Shown here piece after piece: positions 57,764 through 64,000 of a DNA stretch of 64,000 nucleotides. The stretch is taken from positions 3,720,001-3,784,000 of the forward strand of contig NZ_CP109596.1 of the NCBI RefSeq assembly GCF_036327755.1. Direction: 5' to 3'. The notes under the pieces are model-generated. The model searched no databases. It was not told the origin of the DNA and was given only the letters and a program-made list of their open reading frames with translations. The DNA is from Nocardia sp. NBC_01503 (GTDB taxonomy: Bacteria; Actinomycetota; Actinomycetes; Mycobacteriales; Mycobacteriaceae). Every line of letters begins with the position of its first letter. Within the stretch, counting starts at the first letter, position 1. The position numbers and the translations under genes were made by a program.

Positions 57764-57912
57764 GTCGCCAAGGGCGTCGCGCAGGCGACGGTCGGTGGTG
57801 TCATAGCGGTGTTATGCCTAGGGGTCGTCCGGCCGGGTGTTTCTCAGGACTTTAGAGACCTTTCGGCCCTCAGTGCACGTTTGTGAGTAATTGCTCGGTG
57901 CGGTGTCGGAGC

Positions 57913-58653
57913 TCAGTGCAGCAGTACCAACCAGACAGCTATGTAGTGGCAAAGCGCGGCGACCACCGTCGCGGCGTGGAAGAACTCGTGATGTCCGAAG
58001 ACCTCCGGCCACGGATCGGGCCAGCGCGCGGCATACAGAATCCCGCCGACGCTATAGGCGATACCGCCCGCGAGCAGCAGCAATACCGGCGTCCAGCCGA
58101 CATTCGAGATGAGCGTCCCGGCGACCGGCACGATTGCCCAGCCCAACAGCAGATAGAGCGGAACCCCGACCCAGCGAGGAGCGGTGGGCCACAACATCTT
58201 CAGCGCGACACCCGCCAGCGCACCCGCCCAAACGGTGATCAGCAAGATCGTTCCGGCGCTGCCGCGCACCCCGAGCAGTGCGAACGGCGTGTACGACCCC
58301 GCGATGAAAAGGAAGATCATCGAGTGGTCGGCCCGCTTCATCCACATGCGGGCGCGGGCGGTCCGCCAATTCACCCGATGATAGGTGGCGCTGATACCGA
58401 AGACGCCGCAGACGGTCAGCCCGTAGACCGCGGTCGACCAGGCGGCGGTGGCGGAGACGGTCGATGCCACGCTGACCAGGACGATCACCGCGATGGCGGC
58501 GATGCCCACGGCCCAGGCGTGAATCCATCCCCGCATGCGCGGTTTGATCAGCGCGAGTTCGTCGTGAATGGTCGTGAGCCCCTTCTCGACGAGGCCGGGC
58601 TCGTGGAGCGGGGCGTCCGCCGCGGGGGCGGAGGGTCGCACGGTGTCGGACAC
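57913..58653 (-). CDS. Hemolysin III-family membrane protein
   Basis: 246 residues from a GTG with GAGGAGG upstream. Seven membrane helices. The PAQR-type metal ligands are visible in ISATYHRVNW (His), RADHSMIFLFIAGSYTPFAL (Asp-His pair) and FGHHEFFHAATVVAALCHYI (two His), the arrangement found in hemolysin III/YqfA and adiponectin-receptor proteins, which may hydrolyse lipids using zinc. It corresponds to Rv1085c between the DUF255 gene and the prenyl transferase gene. A 20-bp palindrome sits 16 bp upstream of the start. Confidence 0.88.
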   Translation of the reverse strand: MSDTVRPSAPAADAPLHEPGLVEKGLTTIHDELALIKPRMRGWIHAWAVGIAAIAVIVLVSVASTVSATAAWSTAVYGLTVCGVFGISATYHRVNWRTARARMWMKRADHSMIFLFIAGSYTPFALLGVRGSAGTILLITVWAGALAGVALKMLWPTAPRWVGVPLYLLLGWAIVPVAGTLISNVGWTPVLLLLAGGIAYSVGGILYAARWPDPWPEVFGHHEFFHAATVVAALCHYIAVWLVLLH

Positions 58654-58668
58654 AAGTTCCTCCTCGGT

Positions 58669-58688
58669 AACCTACGGTACCGTAGGTT
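58669..58688. promoter_or_regulatory. Perfect 20-bp palindrome upstream of hemolysin III gene
   Basis: AACCTACGGTACCGTAGGTT is a perfect inverted repeat of 10-bp halves, 16 bp from the GTG of the hemolysin III gene, inside its promoter or leader. Its length and symmetry match TetR-family operators. The regulator gene is not in the window. Confidence 0.75.
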
Positions 58689-58843
58689 CGCGGTTCTGAT
58701 GCCAAGGCGCCAACTGATTTGGTGCGTTCGGGGTAACTCGTCGGGGACGGGCCAACCCGGGGTCCTTGGGGCCGCCGGTCCGGTACGAGAATGGTGGGGC
58801 ACATAACCGGTCGGCTTAAATCGCGGGGAGGCGGGCTAGCGTA

Positions 58844-59635
58844 GTGTTCCTCGGCGTGAAGCTTGCGAGTCAGGTGCGCGGACTGCCGTATCGCATTTAC
58901 GAGGCCCGGCTGACCAAGCAGTTGGCAGGTAAGCAGCATCCGCGCCACGTTGCGGTGATGTGCGATGGTAATCGGCGCTGGGCGCGCGAGAACGGCTTCA
59001 CCGATGTGAGTCACGGGCATCGGGTGGGTGCGCTCAAAATCGCCGAGCTGGTCGGCTGGTGCGGTGAGTCCGGGATCGAGATGGTCACCGTCTACCTGCT
59101 CTCCACCGAGAACCTGCGCCGCGATCAAGACGAGTTGGACACCCTCTTCGAGGTCATCACCGATGTGGTCGACGAACTCTCCGCGCCGGAACAGAATTCC
59201 AGCGTCCGCATCGTCGGCGCGCTCGATCAGTTGCCCGAGGAGGTGGCCGGGCGATTGCGGGAGGCCGCCAAACGCACCAGTGGCCGCAGCGGCGTACATG
59301 TGAATGTGGCCATCGGCTACGGCGGCCGCCAGGAGATCACCGATGCGGTGCGCTCCCTGGTGCGTCAGGAGATCGAGGCGGGGGAGACCGGCGAGGATCT
59401 GGTGCAATCGATCACCGTCGACGCCATCGGGCAGCACCTGTACACCTCCGGACAGCCCGATCCGGATCTGGTCATCCGCACCTCCGGTGAGCAGCGGCTC
59501 TCCGGATTCCTGTTGTGGCAGAGCGCCTATTCGGAGATCTGGTTCACCGAGGCGTACTGGCCGGAGTTCCGCCGCGTCGACTTCCTGCGCGCCCTGCGCG
59601 ATTTCGCCGCCCGGCACCGCCGCTTCGGTGTTTGA
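58844..59635 (+). CDS. uppS: Short-chain Z-isoprenyl diphosphate synthase (Rv1086-like)
   Basis: 263 residues from GTG 58844 or 58856. The catalytic Asp is D41 in HVAVMCDGNRRWARENG; STENLRRDQDELDTLFEVI and LVIRTSGEQRLSGFLLWQSAYSEIWFTEAYWPEFRRVDFL complete the UppS fold. Mycobacterial Rv1086, which this matches closely as I recall, makes Z,E-farnesyl diphosphate rather than full-length decaprenyl diphosphate; the latter is made by a second enzyme. The name uppS may therefore overstate chain length. A tandem repeat at 59629 duplicates its last bases and stop codon. Confidence 0.88.
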   Translation: MFLGVKLASQVRGLPYRIYEARLTKQLAGKQHPRHVAVMCDGNRRWARENGFTDVSHGHRVGALKIAELVGWCGESGIEMVTVYLLSTENLRRDQDELDTLFEVITDVVDELSAPEQNSSVRIVGALDQLPEEVAGRLREAAKRTSGRSGVHVNVAIGYGGRQEITDAVRSLVRQEIEAGETGEDLVQSITVDAIGQHLYTSGQPDPDLVIRTSGEQRLSGFLLWQSAYSEIWFTEAYWPEFRRVDFLRALRDFAARHRRFGV

Positions 59636-59680
59636 TTGCCTCCGCTGCGCTGCTGTGTTTGATTGCCTCCGCTGCGCTGC
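59629..59680 (+). repeat. 27-bp tandem duplication across the uppS stop codon
   Basis: TGTTTGATTGCCTCCGCTGC plus GCTGC occurs at 59629-59653 and again at 59656-59680, identical over 25 bp with a 27-bp period. The first copy contains the last codon and TGA of the gene. A related CTCCGCTGCGCT occurs once more near 59727. Replication slippage or a repeat insertion could explain it. Confidence 0.7.
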
Positions 59681-59881
59681 GGCGGTTCGTGGCCCTGTGA
59701 CCCCGGTTCTTCCCTCCTTCCGCTCCTCCGCTGCGCTCCCCCGCTCCACTCAGTCCAGAACCGGGGGCGGGCCGCGAACTTGGGGGTGGGGCTGGACTTC
59801 GACTCGAACTCGGCACAGTTACATTGCAGTGCAATGGCTTCCGTGGTTCGCGAGCTCGTCGCTGCCGTACCGTCGGAGGGC
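59681..59881 (+). other. Intergenic segment after uppS
   Basis: About 200 bp with pyrimidine-rich sequence (CTTCCCTCCTTCCGCTCCTCCGCTGCGCTCC) and no gene. GGTTCT and AGAACC near 59704 and 59757 flank it and could form a loose stem with CCCCG/CGGGG. Frames across it are open but lack codon bias. Confidence 0.35.
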
Positions 59882-60475
59882 ATGAGTGAGCTGAACGAAG
59901 AGCGGAGCGGCCCGGCGGATGTCCAGTCCTACCTCAGCTATGAGGAGTTCGGTCGCCGGTTCCTGGAGTACGCGGCCTCGCCGGAGCGCATAGCGGGGGC
60001 TTTCGAGAAACTCACCGGTGAAGCCTTCGAATTCGGTCCGATCGGGGTGGGGCCGGGGCGTATCGCGAAACTCTCGGCGGCCGTGCGCCTGGGCCAGCCA
60101 CGGTTGAATCGTGAACCGCAGGACTACATTTCGTACGATCTGGTGATTCCGCTCGATGTCGATCTGCTCATCGACCTGTCGGTGGATCGCTATCCGTTCC
60201 ATGTGGACGGCACCATCCACCTGCACCTCACCGTGCGCACCGCCGAACCGCTGCGGGTCCTGATCGAAATCGACGAGCCGCAACCGAGCAATGTGCGCAT
60301 CAATGTGGCGAGCGCGTCCCGGCGCGGGGAGCTGCTGCGCATTCTGGCCAGCGTCGATCATGAGATCCGGCGCTTCGTCTCGCGCTATATCGCCGCCGAG
60401 ATCTGCAAGCCGAATATCCAGGCCGCCACCGATATCGATGTGGCGGCACGGCTGGACGCGGCCTGGCGACTATGA
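59882..60475 (+). CDS. Conserved hypothetical protein, 197 aa
   Basis: Start at ATG 59882 (MSELNEERSGPADVQSYLSYEEFGRRFLEYAASPERIAGAFEKLTG); ATG 59834 is a weaker alternative. The protein is soluble and beta-rich after residue 60 (YDLVIPLDVDLLIDLSVDRYPFHVDGTIHLHLTVRTAEPLRVLIEIDEP), with a C-terminal helix pair (RRGELLRILASVDHEIRRFVSRYIAAEICKP). This resembles a bacterial lipid- or polyketide-binding fold, but I do not recognise the family. It is convergent with coaA with a 4-bp gap. Confidence 0.7.
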   Translation: MSELNEERSGPADVQSYLSYEEFGRRFLEYAASPERIAGAFEKLTGEAFEFGPIGVGPGRIAKLSAAVRLGQPRLNREPQDYISYDLVIPLDVDLLIDLSVDRYPFHVDGTIHLHLTVRTAEPLRVLIEIDEPQPSNVRINVASASRRGELLRILASVDHEIRRFVSRYIAAEICKPNIQAATDIDVAARLDAAWRL

Positions 60476-60479
60476 ACCT

Positions 60480-61412
60480 CTAGAGCTTGCGCAGTCGCAA
60501 TCTGTTGATGGCGTGGTCGGCGTCCTTGCGCAGCACCAGCGTCGCGCGCGGGCGGGTCGGCAGGATGTTGTCCACCAGATTCGGGCGGTTGGTGTTGTTC
60601 CAGATCTCCTTGGCCGCACTGGTGGCCTCGGAGTCGTTGAAGCGTGCGTAGTGGTGGAAGTGCGAATTCGGGTTGGCGAAGGCGGTTTCGCGCAGCGACA
60701 GGAAGCGTTGCACGTACCAGTTCTCGATATCCTCGATCCGCGCGTCCACGTAGACGGAGAAGTCGAACAGATCCGAGACCATCAGCCGCGGTCCGGTCTG
60801 CAGTACGTTCAGGCCCTCGACGATCAGGATGTCGGGCTGGCGCACACAGTGGAATTCGCCCGGCACGATGTCGTAGGCGATATGCGAGTAGACCGGCGCG
60901 CACACCTCGGTCGCACCGGATTTCACCTCGGTGACGAAGCGCAGCAGCTTGCGGCGGTCGTACGACTCCGGGAAGCCCTTGCGATGCATGATGCCGCGCC
61001 GGGTGAGTTCGGCTGTCGGGTACAGGAATCCGTCGGTGGTGACCAGATCCACCCGCGGATGGTGATCCCAGCGCGCCAGCAGCGCCTGCAGTACGCGGGC
61101 GGTGGTGGATTTGCCGACCGCCACCGAGCCCGCCACGCCGATCACATACGGCACCTGGCGATCGGGATGGGTCTCGCCGAGGAAGGTCGCGGTCGCGGCG
61201 AACAACCGCTGTTTGGCGGCGACCTGGAGATGGATCAGACGGGCGAGCGGCAGGTAGACCTCGGCGACCTCCTCGAGGTCGATCTGCTCGCCCAGGCCGC
61301 GCAGGCCGGTCAGCTCTTCCTCGGTGAGCACCAGGGGAGTCGACTTACGCAGTGTGCGCCACTGCTTCCGGTCGAATTCCACATAGGGACTCGGCTCGCT
61401 CATCCGTGCCAT
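60480..61412 (-). CDS. coaA: Pantothenate kinase, type I
   Basis: 310 residues; ATG 61412 or 61403. The P-loop is YVIGVAGSVAVGKSTTARVLQALL and the nucleotide/substrate region LVTTDGFLYPTAELTRRGIMHRKGFPESYD matches bacterial CoaA. ILIVEGLNVLQTG and SVYVDARIEDIENWYVQRFLSLRETAF are also diagnostic. The enzyme phosphorylates pantothenate, the first committed step to coenzyme A, and is feedback-inhibited by CoA in this type. It corresponds to Rv1092c near glyA. Confidence 0.95.
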   Translation of the reverse strand: MARMSEPSPYVEFDRKQWRTLRKSTPLVLTEEELTGLRGLGEQIDLEEVAEVYLPLARLIHLQVAAKQRLFAATATFLGETHPDRQVPYVIGVAGSVAVGKSTTARVLQALLARWDHHPRVDLVTTDGFLYPTAELTRRGIMHRKGFPESYDRRKLLRFVTEVKSGATEVCAPVYSHIAYDIVPGEFHCVRQPDILIVEGLNVLQTGPRLMVSDLFDFSVYVDARIEDIENWYVQRFLSLRETAFANPNSHFHHYARFNDSEATSAAKEIWNNTNRPNLVDNILPTRPRATLVLRKDADHAINRLRLRKL

Positions 61413-61581
61413 TTATCCACGTCCCAGGATCGGCCGACAACGCATAGCCGAATTGTGCTCGGGTCCAACAAGCCGGTGAACACCAGGTGTTGCTACTGGC
61501 CGGTAACCCCAGTGAGATATGCCATAGCGAGCGTCCCGTCCGCGACACCGGAAGCCGCGCAATCCAATACAGTCGCCTGTT

Positions 61582-62778
61582 ATGGCAGCGCATCCACTCG
61601 TCACCGAATACCTCCGCCTCGGCCTGGCTTTCGACCGGTTGGAGGACGGTTTCGTCGATGCCTACACCGGTGATCCGGCGCTGCGCCGGGAGATCGAGAA
61701 CGCGCCCGCACCGCAGCCGCGCGAGCTCGCCAACAAGGCCGCCGCACTGTTGAAGGAGCTGCCCGAGGCGGGGCTCACGCCCGAGCGCACCGAATTCCTG
61801 GACGCGCACCTGCGCGCACTGGAGTGCTCCGGCCGCAAATTCGCGGGCGACGACATCTCCTTCATCGATGAGGTGCGCGCCTACTTCGATGTCGATATCG
61901 CGCCCGGGGATGAGGACGACTACCGCGAGGCGCACCGGCGGTTGGACGAGGCCCTGCCCGGCGAGGGTGCGCTCTTCGATCGCATCACCGCGCACCGCCG
62001 CGGCGATGAGATTCCGCCCGAACGACTCCAGGAATGCGTGGACGCCTTCTCCAGCGCACTGCGCGAACTGGTCCGCGAACGCTATCCGCTGCCCGATCAC
62101 GAACGGGTGGAGTACGAAGTGGTGGGCGATAAGCCGTGGTCCGGCTTCAATTACTACCTGGGGAACTATCAGTCCCGGGTGGCCATCAACTCCGATCTCA
62201 AACAGCATCTCTCGCAGCTGCCGCATCTGATCGCGCACGAGTCGTATCCGGGGCATCACACCGAGCACTGCCGCAAGGAGGCCGGACTCGTCGCGGCCGG
62301 GCAGGACGAGCAGACGCTCTTCGTGGTGAACACCCCGCAGTGCCTGATGGCCGAGGGCCTGGCGGATCTGGCGCTGAAGTCGATCGTCGGTCCGGGCTGG
62401 GGTCGCTGGGCGCAGGACATCTACGCCGATCTGGGACTGCGCTTCGATGGTGAACGCGCGGAACGGATTTCGACCGCCTCGGCGAAACTGCTGGGCGTGC
62501 GCCAGGATGCGGCGCTACTGCTGCACGATCGAGGGCGCGGTGTCGATGAGGTCGCGGAGTTCCTGCGGCGCTGGAGTCTGGTGACGCCGGATCGGGCACG
62601 GCAGTCGCTGCGTTTTCTGTCTTCGCCGCTGTGGCGGGCCTACATCTCCACCTATGTGGAGGGGTATCGCCTACTCGGCGGCTGGCTGGAACAGGCGGCC
62701 GATGCGGCGGAGCGATCCGAGCGTTTCCGCCGCCTATTGGACGAACCCCTCACACCCGGCGCGATTCGCCGAATGTGA
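61582..62778 (+). CDS. DUF885 family protein, short form
   Basis: 398 residues. The zinc motif HESYPGHHTEHC and a downstream ligand segment LMAEGLADLALKSIVGPGWGRW match DUF885, as in the larger protein at 9377, though overall similarity is low. It lacks the first 150 or so residues of that protein. The N-terminus (LVTEYLRLGLAFDRLEDGFVDAYTGDPAL) is helical. Probably a zinc-dependent peptidase-like protein of unknown substrate. It sits between coaA and glyA. Confidence 0.85.
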   Translation: MAAHPLVTEYLRLGLAFDRLEDGFVDAYTGDPALRREIENAPAPQPRELANKAAALLKELPEAGLTPERTEFLDAHLRALECSGRKFAGDDISFIDEVRAYFDVDIAPGDEDDYREAHRRLDEALPGEGALFDRITAHRRGDEIPPERLQECVDAFSSALRELVRERYPLPDHERVEYEVVGDKPWSGFNYYLGNYQSRVAINSDLKQHLSQLPHLIAHESYPGHHTEHCRKEAGLVAAGQDEQTLFVVNTPQCLMAEGLADLALKSIVGPGWGRWAQDIYADLGLRFDGERAERISTASAKLLGVRQDAALLLHDRGRGVDEVAEFLRRWSLVTPDRARQSLRFLSSPLWRAYISTYVEGYRLLGGWLEQAADAAERSERFRRLLDEPLTPGAIRRM

Positions 62779-63149
62779 GGGGACTCCCCGCCAGTGTTCC
62801 GGGGGTGCTTACGCGCCCCACCCTGCACAAGCGGCGCCGCCGCTGGACATGGTGCACATGGACTTCAGCAGTGCGAAGAGCATGTCCTGGATACCGCCGC
62901 CTGCGATGTTGTACAGCATTCTGAACCTCGAAAATTCTGTTGGGCCAATGACACTGGCGCAGTTCGGCCAGCGATGCGCAACAATACCGAGATTTATCGC
63001 TCCGCCATAGCGTGAATTTGTGACGCTGTCTACAGTTCCGGGCAAACCGCCCGCTTTCCCTGGACAGATCACGTCCCGCCCCTATTTTTCGGGGCATCGG
63101 ACATGATGCGCTCGTGATGCGTGTGCTCGGAGATTTCGCGTGCGGGATA
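62779..63149. other. Intergenic region before the glyA riboswitch
   Basis: About 370 bp without a normal-length gene. It holds one candidate 36-codon ORF on the minus strand (62809-62919) and a short GGGG-ACT-CCCC hairpin near 62780. The remaining 230 bp show nothing I can name. Confidence 0.4.
62809..62919 (-). CDS. Candidate 36-residue hydrophobic peptide
   Basis: ATG 62919 is preceded by GAGGTTCAGA. The peptide reads MLYNIAGGGIQDMLFALLKS followed by CTMSSGGAACAGWGA. A hydrophobic amphipathic front half and a Gly/Ala/Ser tail with two cysteines eight residues apart suggest a membrane-active or secreted small peptide. There is no transporter or modification gene nearby, and the family is unknown to me. 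Confidence 0.35.
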   Translation of the reverse strand: MLYNIAGGGIQDMLFALLKSMCTMSSGGAACAGWGA

Positions 63150-63232
63150 AGCTGGGCGCACCGCGACTGGCGCACTCGAGGTGGAAGTAACCACCGGGAA
63201 GCACCGAAGTCCCGCACCGCGCGCCTGGGTGC
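63150..63232 (+). promoter_or_regulatory. ZTP (pfl) riboswitch upstream of glyA
   Basis: The aptamer landmarks occur in order: GCGACTGGCG (63163), the GGTGG-AAGTAA-CCACC hairpin (63180-63195) followed by GGGAAGCA, then the 3' domain CGCGCGCCTGGG (63218), which forms the ZTP-binding pseudoknot. ZTP/ZMP signals low formyl-THF, and glyA is a common target because serine hydroxymethyltransferase supplies one-carbon units. Confidence 0.88.
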
Positions 63233-63265
63233 TGGGCGAGAGGACTTTCGGTACCCCCGAGAGCT

Positions 63266-63280
63266 CTCCGAGCACGGAGG
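63266..63280 (+). promoter_or_regulatory. Hairpin hiding the glyA ribosome-binding site
   Basis: CTCCG-AGCA-CGGAG contains the GGAGG ribosome site, which ends 5 nt before the ATG at 63286. It lies just after the ZTP aptamer and would block translation unless opened, so it is a likely expression platform. Confidence 0.55.
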
Positions 63281-63285
63281 TTGCG

Positions 63286-64000
63286 ATGGATCAGCACCCG
63301 GTTATCGACACACCACAGAACCCCCTGGCCGACACTCCGACCACGGCCAATAGACTCGGCGCCGTGACGCAGACGACCTCCTCTGTCAATTCCCAGTCCC
63401 TCGCTGAGCTCGATCCCGAGGTCGCTGCCGCGATGGGCGGCGAACTCGCCCGCCAGCGCGACACCCTCGAGATGATCGCCTCGGAGAACTTCGTGCCGCG
63501 CGCGGTCCTGCAGGCGCAGGGCAGCGTGCTCACCAACAAGTACGCCGAGGGCTACCCGGGCCGCCGCTACTACGGCGGCTGCGAGAACGTCGACATCGTC
63601 GAGGATCTCGCCCGCGCCCGCGTCACCGAACTCTTCGGGGCGGAGTATGCGAACGTGCAGCCGCACTCGGGTGCGCAGGCCAATGCCGCGGTGCTGATGG
63701 CGCTGATGAGCCCGGGCGAGAAGCTGCTCGGCCTGGATCTCGCGCACGGCGGTCACCTCACGCACGGTATGCGCCTGAACTTCTCGGGCAAGCTGTACGA
63801 GGTGCACGCCTACGGCGTCTCCAAGGAAGATCACCGCGTCGATATGGACGAGGTGCGCAAGATCGCCCGGGAGACCCGACCGAAGGTGATCGTCGCCGGA
63901 TGGTCGGCGTACCCGCGGCAGCTGGATTTCGCGGCCTTCCGCGAGATCGCCGATGAGGTCGGCGCGTACCTGTGGGTCGATATGGCGCACTTCGCCGGTC
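63286..64000 (+). CDS. glyA: Serine hydroxymethyltransferase (5' part)
   Basis: The frame is open from ATG 63286 to the window edge, about 238 residues. The first 26 residues (MDQHPVIDTPQNPLADTPTT) extend beyond the usual start; an in-frame GTG at 63364 is the alternative. Diagnostic sequences are LARQRDTLEMIASENFVPRAVLQAQGSVLTNKYAEGYPGRRYYGGCENVD, PHSGAQANAAVLMALM and WVDMAHFAG, where the aspartate pairs with PLP. The enzyme interconverts serine and glycine and charges tetrahydrofolate. The PLP lysine lies beyond the window. It is preceded by a ZTP riboswitch and corresponds to glyA1 (Rv1093). Confidence 0.95.
   Translation, partial: MDQHPVIDTPQNPLADTPTTANRLGAVTQTTSSVNSQSLAELDPEVAAAMGGELARQRDTLEMIASENFVPRAVLQAQGSVLTNKYAEGYPGRRYYGGCENVDIVEDLARARVTELFGAEYANVQPHSGAQANAAVLMALMSPGEKLLGLDLAHGGHLTHGMRLNFSGKLYEVHAYGVSKEDHRVDMDEVRKIARETRPKVIVAGWSAYPRQLDFAAFREIADEVGAYLWVDMAHFAG

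Noticed and set aside
1..64000. CRISPR arrays, rRNA operons, replication origin
   Set aside because: No regularly spaced identical repeats, no rRNA sequence and no DnaA-box clusters were seen.

Overview
The window is GC-rich, densely coded actinobacterial chromosome, most likely Nocardia or a close mycolic-acid relative (inference). The signs are mycothiol metabolism (mca), an F420-type luciferase-like oxidoreductase, a Bax-inhibitor protein with a mycobacterial-style N-terminus, a HAMP-linked class III nucleotide cyclase and a short Z-prenyl diphosphate synthase. The order thiolase, cbs, metB, greA, DUF4307, mca, small membrane protein, DUF255 protein, hemolysin III, uppS-like, coaA, glyA matches, as I remember it, M. 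tuberculosis Rv1074c-Rv1093 with extra genes inserted.

Layout. 1-16 kb: end of a chorismate mutase; a Baeyer-Villiger monooxygenase plus esterase operon opposite a zinc alcohol dehydrogenase; an amino acid permease; a DUF305/DUF6153 pair; RNase Z; a DUF885 peptidase-like protein; an exporter; a methyltransferase; an F420-type oxidoreductase; a BI-1 protein. 16-32 kb: core block with thiolase, cbs, metB, greA and mca, interrupted by cell-wall and membrane genes and, at 24-27 kb, a regulator-rich patch (two XRE regulators, an alpha/beta hydrolase without its serine nucleophile, a degenerate ImmA-like protein). 32-53 kb: accessory region separating the mca-linked small gene from its usual DUF255 neighbour. 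It holds a shortened Ro60/TROVE gene with a Y RNA directly upstream, a SARP-controlled oxidoreductase/exporter cluster, a PadR-DUF1048 operon, stress genes and a tandem array of two small cassettes. 53-64 kb: core genes resume and end in glyA behind a ZTP riboswitch.

The most unusual structure is at 47.5-53.4 kb. The first 55 codons of the DUF255 (thioredoxin-like) gene occur three times in direct orientation. Two copies stop just after the CxxC motif, at the same base, where a shared non-gene sequence supplies an immediate stop codon. The third runs into the full-length gene. All three share a 22-bp identical core. The simplest reading is site-specific insertion of two elements into the gene, each bringing a replacement 5' end that restores it. 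One carries VapBC and a membrane protein; the other a toxin-immunity set. No recombinase gene is visible in either.

Two further signals would be missed by gene calling. A tRNA-like element upstream of the TROVE gene has its T-arm before its D-arm, the arrangement of a bacterial Y RNA (YrlA). Triplets of GGTGAGC-like repeats at exact 11-bp spacing lie upstream of both transcription units around the SARP gene and outline its likely regulon.
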